DNA from: a virus
DNA length: 64,000 nucleotides
Direction: 5' to 3' (one strand)
Virus record (IMG/VR): IMGVR_UViG_3300022602_000039
Coordinates: 1 to 64,000 of that record
Shown here: positions 38,004 to 46,033 of the stretch, piece by piece
How the letters are laid out: each line of letters begins with the position of its first letter
How positions within the stretch are numbered: position 1 is the first letter of the stretch
Notes under the pieces: generated by a model
Seen by the model: only the letters and a program-made list of their open reading frames with translations
Told to the model about the DNA's origin: nothing
The model's database searches: none
Program-made: the position numbers and the translations under genes

Positions 38004-41000
38004 TTATGCTGCTTTGATTACAACGTATTTGAATGTAGGGGCATCTGCATTCATTGTTGCACCAGATAACGAGCGTACGTAAATTGTTGCAGAGCCTGCT
38101 CCAGGTGTTGCAGCTACATTGTATAGGCCAAAAGCTTGTATATTTGTACCACTAGTTTGTGTAAAGAGAATATTATCGTTGGTACTAATAAATGAATTAT
38201 TGAATATAAAACTCGTTAATTGGTATGCGGTGGTTGTAGCTGCACTGAATAATTGTATACTACCCATTGGAGCATTCAGAGTAACAGTGGTACCTCTTGA
38301 TGCTGTTTGAGTAACAGAACTAGATCCACCAGATAAGTAAATAGAACCTGCAGTAATTCCACCTGATAGATTAATATTATTAGCAACAATACTAGAAGCA
38401 ACATTAAGGTATGTATTTACATATACACCGCTTAAAAAATTCAACGCTAATGTATTAGTACCGTTACCGTTTAAATTTGATCCATCGGTTAAGACAGTTT
38501 GACTAGCGTTACCGGATATAGCATTTGTATAAACAGTATTTGAAGCACTTAGTGTGGAAGCATAAACAGTACCAGATGCATTTATTGTAGTTGCACTTAA
38601 CGTATTAGTGTTTAATGCATTTGTATAAACAGTATTTGAAGCACTTAGTGTGGAAGCATAAACAGTACCGGTAACAGTTAATCCTGCATTAGAAATAGTA
38701 GCTCTTGTATTGCTTGCAGACAACGTACCACCGGTAAAGAAATTAATATTACCGGTACCTGCAGTGCCTAAAGCAAGATTATTATTAGTTGTATAAAGAT
38801 AACCATCGCCAGGTCCTACTGTCGTAAAATTAGGGGTAAAAAGATTACCATTATAATTTGTACTGGCTATACCTAAATCAATATAATTTACACCGTCGTT
38901 GTTGTAAAGTGAAATATCTGCACTAGCGCTGACTCCAGGTACTGTATTTTGTATTGATTTAAATACTGATCCACTTGCTGCACCTACTAGAGTTAATAAA
39001 TTTGTATTAAAAGGATTTATAGCTGAATTTGGTGAACTAATAGTACCTGATGATAGACTGATATTACCTGTAGCACTAATTGAACCTGCTATGGTTAATG
39101 CTTGATTCGGAAGAGCTACATTAATACCAACGTTGCCACCAATATTTGCACTACTCTGAACACTTAAATTATTAACATATGTGAAATTGGATTGTGATGC
39201 GCTTAAATTTGAACCAAGAAGGAATGTATTAGGGTATGATGTGTAGTTAGCTGAACCACCAGCGATGAATGAATAACCAGCAGAAGCTGTATTAGCAACA
39301 CCACTACCGATAAAGTCAAAAGCACTTAATGTAACATTACTCAATCCATTTAAAATAGTTGAATAACATCCGCCGGCAATGTTTAAGCAACCATTAAGAA
39401 CGGTATCACGTGTACAATTTGCAACGTTGCAAACACCACCAATAACAGCACTATCAGTATTAATAGCGCAATTACATGTACCGGTTGCGACAAATGAGCT
39501 ATTACATGTAGCTTGGTTATTACGACCGGCTAGGATTACTGATCCAGATCCTGACGCTATATTTCCACACCCTGCACCAACAAATGAGCGGTAACCAGAA
39601 GCTGTATTAGCACACCCTGCAACAACAGCAGCATAATTACCAGATCCTGTTACACAGTTATTAATACCACCAAGAATAGCAGAGTATGGTCCACTAGCAC
39701 TTAAACTCTTACCTCCACCAATTGTTGAATAAATGCCAGAGGTTGTATTACTCAAACCACCACCGATGCTTGAACCAGATCCTGAAGCAACATTTCCATA
39801 ACCACCGCCAATACTAGTTGCCCAGTTTATAGCACAATTTGACCAACCACCGGCAACAACAGCGTAGCCAGATAAAGCTTGATTGACATTACCGCCACCA
39901 ACGGTAGCCCAAGCAGAAGCTGCTACGTTAACAGTACCACCGTTAATGTTTGAATAAAGACCAGATGCAACGTTATAAAACCCGCCTGCAACTACATCAC
40001 CTGCACTTAATGCTTTGTTGTTACTACCACCAAGTATAGCAGAAAAGAATCCAGATGCATTATTTGCCGAACCTGCTGCTACAATTGAATAAGCTCCAGA
40101 TGCTGTATTACTACCACTTACAGGTACAATAGAGGCAGTAAGTGAGGTATTATTATTAAAGAATCTATACGGGCTTGTATTACCACCTACAACGCCTTGA
40201 CCACTAAAGATGGTACCAGTAGCACTAATGTTGCCAACAATAGTTAAATTTGTTGCACTTAGTCCACCACTCGCAGTAAGATTGTTAAGATATAAAGTTG
40301 TAGCGGTTACAGCTGTAAGATAGGAATATGCTGTTGACCAGTTAGAACTTAATGATGAAACAGTGCCGTAAGTGGATTGCCAGTTAGCACTATTTGCTGT
40401 TAAAGTTGTAACAGCTGTATAGTCTGCAAGCCAATTACCGCTTTGAGTGTTTACCGTAGTATAGACTGTATTCCAGCTAGCACTATTTGCCGTAACTGTT
40501 GTATAAGTACTTTGCCAGTTAGCTGAATTAGCAGTTAAATTTGTATATCCTGAATTCCAGAGGTTTGAATTTCCACCTGAAGCATAATGTATATTATTAG
40601 TACTAAGAATACCATTTACAGTTAATGGTGCGATAGGATTGGTTGTGTTAATACCAACGTAACCGGCACTTGTAATAACTACTACCGTATTACCGCTTAA
40701 TGTACCATTTGTGAAAAAATTGATATTATTACTATTTGCTGTACCAATGTCGAGATTACCACCAACAGCGTAAATGTATGAATCACTAGGCTGGGTTACT
40801 GTAAACGCCGGTGTAACTGCATTACCGTTATACTGTGTACTTGTAATACCGATATCTAAATACGCTAACCCTTGATCATTTGTTAAAACTAAATCTGTAC
40901 TCGCACTAACAGAGGGTGCAAGATTTTGTATTTGATTGAATACAGAACCTTGCGCTGACAATGCAACGGTAAGCGGTAACGCATTGCCGGTAGCAATAGC

Positions 41001-41699
41001 AGGTTGTGTTATAAAAACAGCTGATGTAGAGATAACACCCTGTGCAGTTAAATTATTAACATATGTTGTGTTTGCTTGAGATGCACTTAATCCAGAGCCG
41101 AGAATAAAGGTATTTGGATAACTTGTGTAATTACCAGATCCACCGGCAATAAAAGAATAACCTGCTATAGCTGTATTGTTACCAAAGCCTCCAGGTATGA
41201 TTGATGTAGATAATGTCGGTGTAGATCCAGCTGTTTTATAAACCGAAGCTGGTAGATTAGTAATTGCTGATCCATCACCGTGCAATGCAGCTGCATAAAC
41301 TTGGCCTTGAGAAGAGAGGTTATTTACATACGTATAATTCGGTGATGGTGCACTAATGTTTGAACCGAGTATAAACGTATTTGACTGACTATTTGTTGTA
41401 TTACTTTGACCGCCAACAATAGCTGAATAATTACCGGATGCAGTGTTATTTATACCACCGAGAATTCCTGCAGCACTACCTGTAACTGTATTCTTATTAA
41501 CTAATGGCTGAAAACTACTAAGTGTTGGATTATATACCGGTACACTTAAAAACGTTCCTAACGAAGTGGCTACAGCGCCTGCAGAAATCTGTGCAGTCGT
41601 TGAGAAATTACTAAAGAAACTACTATTTACAACCGGAAACACATCACCAGGATTTACTGCTGAAATCGGTGTGAGATCCGTAATTCTTAAATTAGCCAT
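38004..41699 (-). CDS. long tail fibre with YadA-head-like repeats
   Basis: A 1231-residue protein. The N-terminus (MANLRITDLTPISAVNPGDV) resembles virion-attachment domains. The middle holds tandem ~14-residue repeats of the type GGxxNxASGxYSxIxGG (YadA/Hep_Hag head pattern, roughly residues 530-860, and shorter runs near 80 and 180) plus ANSANWQSTY repeats. A beta-rich C-terminus follows. It probably forms a trimeric adhesin for host recognition. Late octamer upstream. Confidence 0.88.
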   Translation of the reverse strand: MANLRITDLTPISAVNPGDVFPVVNSSFFSNFSTTAQISAGAVATSLGTFLSVPVYNPTLSSFQPLVNKNTVTGSAAGILGGINNTASGNYSAIVGGQSNTTNSQSNTFILGSNISAPSPNYTYVNNLSSQGQVYAAALHGDGSAITNLPASVYKTAGSTPTLSTSIIPGGFGNNTAIAGYSFIAGGSGNYTSYPNTFILGSGLSASQANTTYVNNLTAQGVISTSAVFITQPAIATGNALPLTVALSAQGSVFNQIQNLAPSVSASTDLVLTNDQGLAYLDIGITSTQYNGNAVTPAFTVTQPSDSYIYAVGGNLDIGTANSNNINFFTNGTLSGNTVVVITSAGYVGINTTNPIAPLTVNGILSTNNIHYASGGNSNLWNSGYTNLTANSANWQSTYTTVTANSASWNTVYTTVNTQSGNWLADYTAVTTLTANSANWQSTYGTVSSLSSNWSTAYSYLTAVTATTLYLNNLTASGGLSATNLTIVGNISATGTIFSGQGVVGGNTSPYRFFNNNTSLTASIVPVSGSNTASGAYSIVAAGSANNASGFFSAILGGSNNKALSAGDVVAGGFYNVASGLYSNINGGTVNVAASAWATVGGGNVNQALSGYAVVAGGWSNCAINWATSIGGGYGNVASGSGSSIGGGLSNTTSGIYSTIGGGKSLSASGPYSAILGGINNCVTGSGNYAAVVAGCANTASGYRSFVGAGCGNIASGSGSVILAGRNNQATCNSSFVATGTCNCAINTDSAVIGGVCNVANCTRDTVLNGCLNIAGGCYSTILNGLSNVTLSAFDFIGSGVANTASAGYSFIAGGSANYTSYPNTFLLGSNLSASQSNFTYVNNLSVQSSANIGGNVGINVALPNQALTIAGSISATGNISLSSGTISSPNSAINPFNTNLLTLVGAASGSVFKSIQNTVPGVSASADISLYNNDGVNYIDLGIASTNYNGNLFTPNFTTVGPGDGYLYTTNNNLALGTAGTGNINFFTGGTLSASNTRATISNAGLTVTGTVYASTLSASNTVYTNALNTNTLSATTINASGTVYASTLSASNTVYTNAISGNASQTVLTDGSNLNGNGTNTLALNFLSGVYVNTYLNVASSIVANNINLSGGITAGSIYLSGGSSSVTQTASRGTTVTLNAPMGSIQLFSAATTTAYQLTSFIFNNSFISTNDNILFTQTSGTNIQAFGLYNVAATPGAGSATIYVRSLSGATMNADAPTFKYVVIKAA

Positions 41700-41706
41700 A
41701 TACCAT

Positions 41707-41714
41707 TATTTATG
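41707..41714 (-). promoter_or_regulatory. late-type octamer CATAAATA
   Basis: 7 nt before the ATG at 41699. Confidence 0.72.
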
Positions 41715-41732
41715 GTACAAGCTATAAAAAGG

Positions 41733-41969
41733 TTAAATAACTACTGCCATTCCTTTGTCAGAATTCCAATCTTGGAAATTATACTTAGTAAATCGTGTTT
41801 GTATTTTTTGTTTTTTAGGCTTACTTTCCTTAATCCTATAAGGAAAATCATTGGTATAATGCCACCAATATTCTTTTAAATGTTTGTTCACCTCTCCCAT
41901 TGTCTTATAAGGTGAACAGAGCGATGGAGCCCAATTCTTCCCTGTCCATCGCTCTATTACGTAAGTCAT
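41733..41969 (-). CDS. hypothetical protein, 78 aa
   Basis: MTYVIERWTGKNWAPSLCSP and so on; aromatic and basic. Function not recognised. Start 41969 is preferred to 41996 because the latter overlaps the upstream ORF further. Confidence 0.68.
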   Translation of the reverse strand: MTYVIERWTGKNWAPSLCSPYKTMGEVNKHLKEYWWHYTNDFPYRIKESKPKKQKIQTRFTKYNFQDWNSDKGMAVVI

Positions 41970-41973
41970 TTGA

Positions 41974-42120
41974 TTATTTCCGCTTTTTACCAGCATCCGA
42001 GCGTTGAGCTCGATACTTCGTCTTACAGCTTGCTGGCTTTCCAGCGTTCAATTGACGACGGAGAAACGCTGCAGTTTCATACCGACGTGAACTTCCCTTA
42101 ATGACTTGAACCCACGGCAT
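41974..42120 (-). CDS. small basic protein starting inside a truncated tRNA
   Basis: A 48-residue ORF: MPWVQVIKGSSRRYETAAFL, then RRQLNAGKPASC and a basic tail. Function not recognised. Its first codons are the T-stem/T-loop of a broken tRNA-Asp, and its GC-rich codons look like real coding sequence. The true start may be further downstream. Confidence 0.5.
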   Translation of the reverse strand: MPWVQVIKGSSRRYETAAFLRRQLNAGKPASCKTKYRAQRSDAGKKRK

Positions 42121-42164
42121 CATGCGTGACAGGCATGCGCTCTAACCAGCTGAGCTACAACTCC
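42099..42164 (-). pseudogene. tRNA-Asp (GUC) lacking its 3' end
   Basis: Acceptor 5' strand (GGAGTTG), D-arm, anticodon arm CATGC-CTGTCAC-GCATG (GUC) and the 5' half of the T-arm up to TTCAAGTC are intact. The T-stem 3' strand, acceptor 3' strand and CCA are missing, replaced by the 48-aa ORF. Confidence 0.78.
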
Positions 42165-42170
42165 GTTATT

Positions 42171-42243
42171 TCGTGATGGAGAGACTCGAACTCTCGGTTC
42201 CTTGCTCCCAAAGCAAGTGCCATAGCCGCTAGGCGACATCACG
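42171..42243 (-). tRNA. tRNA-Pro (UGG)
   Basis: Acceptor CGTGATG/CATCACG, loop TTTGGGA (UGG, G37), A73; CCA not encoded. Confidence 0.9.
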
Positions 42244-42256
42244 TTAAACTGTTATT

Positions 42257-42330
42257 TAGGACTAGCTGGGTTCGAACCAGCGACCCTGCGCTTATCAAGC
42301 GCATGCTCTGACCAGCTGAGCTATAGTCCT
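42257..42330 (-). tRNA. tRNA-Ile (GAU)
   Basis: Acceptor AGGACTA/TAGTCCT, anticodon arm TGCGC-TTGATAA-GCGCA (GAU); CCA not encoded. Confidence 0.9.
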
Positions 42331-42335
42331 GAAAA

Positions 42336-42411
42336 TGGTACGCGAGGAGGGATTTGAACCCCCGACATTTTCCGTGTAAAGGAAACGCTACTACCCCTGA
42401 GCTACTCGCGC
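42336..42411 (-). tRNA. tRNA-Val (UAC)
   Basis: Acceptor GCGCGAG/CTCGCGT with a G1-U72 wobble, anticodon arm TTTCC-TTTACAC-GGAAA (UAC), CCA encoded. Confidence 0.88.
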
Positions 42412-42458
42412 AATATTATTAATATATAAGCTTATTATTGTATATGCAATATAAAAGA

Positions 42459-42533
42459 TGGTGGAACCGTCGAGATTTGAACTCGAAACCAATTCGTTAA
42501 AAGCGAACTGCTCTACCGTTGAGCTACGATTCC
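42459..42533 (-). tRNA. tRNA-Lys (UUU)
   Basis: Acceptor GGAATCG/CGGTTCC, anticodon loop CTTTTAA (UUU), CCA encoded. Confidence 0.9.
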
Positions 42534-42537
42534 AAAA

Positions 42538-42613
42538 TGGTGGAACTGCAAGGAATCGAACCTTGTTCTAAACGTCCGTAGCGTTTCGTGATATTCCATT
42601 TCACTACAGTTCC
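42538..42613 (-). tRNA. tRNA-Arg (ACG)
   Basis: Acceptor GGAACTG/CAGTTCC, anticodon arm AAACG-CTACGGA-CGTTT (ACG), CCA encoded. Confidence 0.88.
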
Positions 42614-42631
42614 AAATTAGTGCTCAGGGAG

Positions 42632-42705
42632 AGACTCGGGTGGGAGTCGAACCCACAAAATTCTGCTCCTAAGGCAGACGGATATGCCAATTCTCCTACC
42701 GAGGC
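42632..42705 (-). tRNA. tRNA with anticodon UAG (Leu), short variable loop
   Basis: Anticodon arm TCTGC-CTTAGGA-GCAGA gives UAG (reads CUN, leucine), but the variable loop is only 5 nt, whereas bacterial leucine tRNAs have a long arm. Acceptor pair 2-71 is a C-U mismatch and CCA is not encoded. Charging specificity is uncertain. Confidence 0.7.
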
Positions 42706-43178
42706 GTTATTTTTTTAATGTATGATTTCTTAGCTGCTGTCGGGCAACCGTCTTTATATTTATATCTGTTTTTTCTGTATGTATCAGTTTGACTGTGACA
42801 GTTAGGACATAAAAGACGTATATTTTCTCTTCTGTTATCCAACCTATCACCGTTAATATGATCTAATTCTATAGTAATTTCTTTTCCCTGCCAGCTTTTT
42901 ATACCGCATAAAGAGCATTTATTTTCTCTCTCTCTAAAAACCCATTTGCGCAACGTTGTGCTTGGAATAAATTTTTTTGTAGTAAACACATCTGCTTCTG
43001 TTTTATAAGATTTGGGCTTTACTCTACCTTTTCCAGCAGGATTAGGATCAAATAAATCATACTCTTCAGCTTTAGTTTTAAAGACACTATAACTGCACTT
43101 AAGATATCTTGCAGCTGCCTGCATTGATAGTGTTGCAGCTATGGCACCCTTTATTTGTTCGTATGAAAAGTTTCTCAT
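42696..43178 (-). CDS. HNH endonuclease (homing type)
   Basis: A 160-residue protein. The N-terminal part (QAAARYLKCSYSVFKTKAEE) is a putative DNA-binding helix-turn-helix. The C-terminal HNH (CSLCGIK, IELDHINGDRLDNRRENIRL, CPNCHSQTDTY) is complete. Late octamer 5 nt upstream. Its 3' end overlaps the 5' end of the adjacent tRNA by 10 nt. Confidence 0.88.
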   Translation of the reverse strand: MRNFSYEQIKGAIAATLSMQAAARYLKCSYSVFKTKAEEYDLFDPNPAGKGRVKPKSYKTEADVFTTKKFIPSTTLRKWVFRERENKCSLCGIKSWQGKEITIELDHINGDRLDNRRENIRLLCPNCHSQTDTYRKNRYKYKDGCPTAAKKSYIKKITPR

Positions 43179-43183
43179 ACGGT

Positions 43184-43191
43184 TATTTATG
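43184..43191 (-). promoter_or_regulatory. late-type octamer CATAAATA
   Basis: 5 nt before the ATG at 43178. Confidence 0.72.
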
Positions 43192-43232
43192 TTAGACGTA
43201 TTAATTATATTGTAATACGTCTAACATTTAAA

Positions 43233-43517
43233 TTATTTACCTCGGATTACAATAATTTGAGGTTGTTGTGGTGGTACAACAATGGGGGCTGCGTAATAGG
43301 TCGGATAATAACCACCGTAGCAAGGATAATACCCACCGTAATAAGGATAATATCCACCATAGTAACCACCCCATCCGCCTACAAATCCGCCTCCCCAGCA
43401 TCCTCCTCGATAATACCCACCGCCATAGTACCCACCACCGCAGTAGTAGGCTTTGGCTGGCATCAAGCTACAGAGAAAGAGTGTAACAAGAGCAATAGCG
43501 AGTGTTTTGAGTTTCAT
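43233..43517 (-). CDS. secreted glycine/tyrosine-rich protein
   Basis: A 94-residue protein. Signal peptide (KLKTLAIALVTLFLCSLMPA, predicted cleavage after AKA), then YYCGGGYYGGGYYRGGCWGG-type repeats and a PPQQPQIIVIRGK tail. Exported to the envelope of the infected cell; function unknown. Start 43517 is set by the promoter and signal peptide. Confidence 0.75.
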   Translation of the reverse strand: MKLKTLAIALVTLFLCSLMPAKAYYCGGGYYGGGYYRGGCWGGGFVGGWGGYYGGYYPYYGGYYPCYGGYYPTYYAAPIVVPPQQPQIIVIRGK

Positions 43518-43523
43518 ATGAGT

Positions 43524-43552
43524 ATTATGGCTATATTTAGTTGTATATGCAA
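43524..43552 (-). promoter_or_regulatory. early-type promoter, leaderless spacing
   Basis: TTGCAT-N17-CATAAT-N6-ATG(43517). Confidence 0.74.
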
Positions 43553-43557
43553 GCAAA

Positions 43558-43640
43558 ATGGTGAGGACGGTTGGGATCGAACCAACATACTCCAGTTACA
43601 CATTTAACGACCGCTTAGAAGGCGGGTGTGATACGTCCCC
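43558..43640 (-). tRNA. aberrant tRNA-Arg (UCU) without D-arm
   Basis: Acceptor GGGGACG/CGTCCTC, T-arm GTTGG-TTCGATC-CCAAC and CCA are intact. The anticodon arm CCGC-CTTCTAA-GCGG gives UCU. Only 8-9 nt separate the acceptor from the anticodon stem, so no D-arm fits, and ~24 nt with a small hairpin lie before the T-arm. Possibly a rearranged, non-functional gene. Confidence 0.65.
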
Positions 43641-43646
43641 GTAAGT

Positions 43647-43853
43647 TTAATATTTAAACAAATCTAGAATACCTTTTTGTTTATCTAATTCCGTAATAAA
43701 ACCTTCGTCTTCAAGATATTTTTTAATACTATCCCAAGCTCGTTCTTCAAGAAAACCTCGTGTCTGAACTGCAACCTGAGTACCGTTAACTTCACAATTA
43801 AACTCCATACCACTATAAACAATAGTAAAAGAATATTGATTATGTTTTTTCAT
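43647..43853 (-). CDS. hypothetical protein, 68 aa
   Basis: Function not recognised; mixed alpha/beta. The ATG overlaps the upstream stop. Confidence 0.66.
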   Translation of the reverse strand: MKKHNQYSFTIVYSGMEFNCEVNGTQVAVQTRGFLEERAWDSIKKYLEDEGFITELDKQKGILDLFKY

Positions 43854-44023
43854 TGACGATGAAGCTCAGCAGTTGGTAGAGGCCTATATGTACGAATGAA
43901 ATTCCTGATAGGAGTACTAAAAATAAGACATGTTGATACTACGATGAGTATAGCTAGAGAACAGCTAAAGACAAGCTTCATCTTTAGTGTTTGTTTTAAT
44001 TCTGGTTGTTGTTTAAGTTGCAT
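43850..44023 (-). CDS. membrane protein, 57 aa
   Basis: MQLKQQPELKQTLKMK then one helix (LVFSCSLAILIVVSTCLIFS) and a basic tail. The stop overlaps the next start (ATGA). Confidence 0.62.
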   Translation of the reverse strand: MQLKQQPELKQTLKMKLVFSCSLAILIVVSTCLIFSTPIRNFIRTYRPLPTAELHRQ

Positions 44024-44035
44024 ATATAAAAAATG

Positions 44036-44056
44036 GTACCTGTGGTCGGATTCGAA
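44036..44056 (-). repeat. orphan tRNA 3' half
   Basis: Minus-strand TTCGAAT-CCGAC-CACAGGT-A-CCA is the T-loop, T-stem 3' strand, acceptor 3' strand and CCA of a tRNA with no 5' half here. It lies 5' of the endonuclease at 44086. Confidence 0.65.
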
Positions 44057-44072
44057 AATAAAGATTCAAAAG

Positions 44073-44080
44073 CATAAATA
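44073..44080 (+). promoter_or_regulatory. late-type octamer CATAAATA
   Basis: 5 nt before the ATG at 44086. Confidence 0.72.
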
Positions 44081-44085
44081 TTATT

Positions 44086-44799
44086 ATGCCTTGTTTATTT
44101 CCTATTAATATAGCTCAATCTGTTAAGAAGTGCGACGGAAAAATTATAAAATTTAAATGTGATGGTTGTGGAGAAATATACCTAAAAAGTAAAGTATATT
44201 GGTATCATAATGTCATTAACAAGAAACGCACGGTTTCTTTTTGTACTAAACAATGTGAAATGAAATATAGGTTTGTACGATGTGGTAGTATTAATGGTAA
44301 ATGTAAACAGTGTGAAAAGAATATAGTTGTGAGAAAACGTGATCAAAAGCTACGAAAAAATCACTTCTGCTCTAAAAGTTGCGCCGCTACATACAACAAT
44401 ACACATAAGCAATCAGGTACCCGCCGCTCAAGACTCGAAAAATGGATTGAGGAACAGCTTATTATTCTATATCCGAATATACAATTTAAGTTTAACAAAA
44501 AAGATGATATTGAATCAGAACTCGATATCTATATACCACATTTAAAGTTAGCGTTTGAGCTTAATGGTATATTTCATTACGAACCAATTTTTGGTAAGCA
44601 GTTACTTGAAAAAATGGAAAATAATGATCAACGAAAAATGCAAGCGTGTTTAGAACGAGGTATTGAACTTTGTATTATTAATACATCTCAGCAAACATAT
44701 TTTAAATCACGTACATCGCAAAAATATTTAGATATTATAACTAATATTATTAATAATAAAATGGTGGTCCTACCCGGGGTCGAACCGGGAAGCCTTTAG
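44086..44799 (+). CDS. homing endonuclease, zinc fingers plus EDxHD (Vsr-like) nuclease
   Basis: A 237-residue protein. Two to three Cys pairs in the first ~110 residues (CDGCGEIY, FCTKQC, CKQCEKN, FCSKSCAATYNN), then an EDxHD/PD-(D/E)xK core (ESELDIYIPHLKLAFELNG, FHYEPIFGKQLL). The last ~18 codons are antisense to the 3' end of tRNA-Leu. Probably homes into tRNA loci. Confidence 0.85.
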   Translation: MPCLFPINIAQSVKKCDGKIIKFKCDGCGEIYLKSKVYWYHNVINKKRTVSFCTKQCEMKYRFVRCGSINGKCKQCEKNIVVRKRDQKLRKNHFCSKSCAATYNNTHKQSGTRRSRLEKWIEEQLIILYPNIQFKFNKKDDIESELDIYIPHLKLAFELNGIFHYEPIFGKQLLEKMENNDQRKMQACLERGIELCIINTSQQTYFKSRTSQKYLDIITNIINNKMVVLPGVEPGSL

Positions 44800-45046
44800 G
44801 GCAGCGGATTTTACTTACCACTATAGCTTTCGCTACTCTTTCGATTTGTGGTCTGGACTATGCCTTTACCTTTGTATTGCTACTTTAGGTAGATGATTAT
44901 AGTCTCTACACCTTCTCATTTCTGAGCTTGGCTCGGCGTTGGGAGGTTAAACCGTTCACCGAATTTACATCTTACTAATATAGAATTTCTTCTATACCGA
45001 CCCCTTACTTGTAGTCCGCTGTGTTTGCCAATTTCACCATAGGACC
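44762..45046 (-). tRNA. tRNA-Leu (UAA) split by a group I intron
   Basis: Exon 1 is 45013-45046, exon 2 is 44762-44813. Joined they give acceptor GGTCCTA/TAGGACC, anticodon arm GCGGA-CTTAAAA-TCCGC (UAA), a long variable arm (GCCCTAAAGGCTT), T-arm CCCGG-TTCGACC-CCGGG and CCA. Intron at 44814-45012. Confidence 0.88.
44814..45012 (-). other. group I intron in tRNA-Leu
   Basis: A 199-nt intron without ORF. P1: exon GACU pairs with intron GGUC leaving the conserved U-G at the 5' splice site. P7: GACTAT with ATAGTC. P9 hairpin TAGC-GAAA-GCTA closed by ACCAC/GTGGT, and terminal G before the 3' exon. AACGCCGAGCCAAGCTC fits the P6/J6/7-P3 region. It lies between U33 and U34 of the anticodon loop. Confidence 0.82.
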
Positions 45047-45096
45047 ATATTTTATTAAAGTTTTATTTTTTAAAAATTATTCATACCTCCTCTTTA

Positions 45097-45420
45097 TTAA
45101 TACCATTTTAAGTGCACTGGCTTATTATGGCAATCAAGAAATTCACCCTGTTTAAACTCTATACACTTATAGGTACCCATCTCTTCTAGGAAGAGTTTAT
45201 CCCCAGATGTCATAGGGTTAACATACCGCATTCCATCTTTAGTAATGGGAGCATTATTACAAATATATCCAAGTTCACAAGCTGCTTTAAGAAGAGACTT
45301 ATCCTTACCGGTTCGTGATACTTTCTTCTGAGCGCGTTCAACAATACGATGGGATTTACGAAAGGATTTTTCAAGCTCTTTAGCCTTTACGTCAATGTCT
45401 TTAAGGATATATTGTTTCAT
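45097..45420 (-). CDS. hypothetical basic protein, 107 aa
   Basis: Function not recognised; basic helical first half (SFRKSHRIVERAQKKVSRTG). Located between two tRNAs. Confidence 0.7.
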   Translation of the reverse strand: MKQYILKDIDVKAKELEKSFRKSHRIVERAQKKVSRTGKDKSLLKAACELGYICNNAPITKDGMRYVNPMTSGDKLFLEEMGTYKCIEFKQGEFLDCHNKPVHLKWY

Positions 45421-45426
45421 TTAAAA

Positions 45427-45503
45427 TGGTGGGCCGGGTCGGAATTGCACCGACAGTCTCTACCGTTATGAGCAGTGTGTTTTAACTATTAAACTACCAG
45501 CCC
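45427..45503 (-). tRNA. tRNA with CAU anticodon (Met or Ile2)
   Basis: Acceptor GGGCTGG/CCGGCCC, T-arm GTCGG/CCGAC, anticodon loop CTCATAA (CAU), CCA encoded. The anticodon stem has one mismatch at 27-43. Whether it is elongator Met or lysidine-modified Ile cannot be told. Confidence 0.85.
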
Positions 45504-45528
45504 CAGATTGATTTATAGTTCGAATGTG

Positions 45529-45536
45529 ATTAAATA
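45529..45536 (+). promoter_or_regulatory. late-type octamer ATTAAATA
   Basis: 5 nt before the ATG at 45542. Confidence 0.62.
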
Positions 45537-45541
45537 ATAAT

Positions 45542-46033
45542 ATGAATTGTTTAAAATGCAATAAAGAACTTACAAGTAGATGGTCTAAGCGCTTTTGTAA
45601 TAAAAGTTGCGCGGCTAGCTATAATGGTAGAGTACATCCTAAGCGTAGTAAAGAGAGATTGAAATGGCCTAAGTGTAGAGAGTGTAGTAATACTGTTGTT
45701 GCAAAATATTACAAATATTGTAGGGAGTGTATTGAAAAGCGAAAACATTATCACGGTACACCTGCTGACGAGCAAACAATCGCACTTGCTTCCAGAAGAG
45801 GCGGTGCTAATCGATATGATATAATCAGAGCTCATGCACGTAGGATTTATAAAAAAGAATTAGAAGGTAGTTGTGAGAAGTGTAATTATAATAAACATGT
45901 TGAGCTTTGCCACATTAAGCCTATTTCCTCATTTGATAAAAATATAACAATAGCAGAAGTTAATAAGAGAGAAAATATTTTATTCTTATGTCCAAATTGT
46001 CATTGGGAATTTGATCATATATTACCGGAATAG
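45542..46033 (+). CDS. HNH homing endonuclease with N-terminal zinc finger
   Basis: A 163-residue protein. CLKCNKELTSRWSKRFCNKS, then CAASYN form the N-terminal finger; CRECSNTV a second; the HNH core is CEKCNYNKHVELCHIKPISS and LCPNCHWEFDH. The first ~25 residues resemble the neighbouring EDxHD enzymes. A T-loop-like TTCGAA lies 5' of its promoter. Confidence 0.87.
   Translation: MNCLKCNKELTSRWSKRFCNKSCAASYNGRVHPKRSKERLKWPKCRECSNTVVAKYYKYCRECIEKRKHYHGTPADEQTIALASRRGGANRYDIIRAHARRIYKKELEGSCEKCNYNKHVELCHIKPISSFDKNITIAEVNKRENILFLCPNCHWEFDHILPE

Noticed and set aside
43858-43900. Plus-strand sequence resembling a tRNA D-arm (AAGCTCAGCAGTTGGTAGAG)
   Set aside because: No matching anticodon or T arm follows, and the stretch is the 3' coding end of the 57-aa membrane protein on the minus strand.
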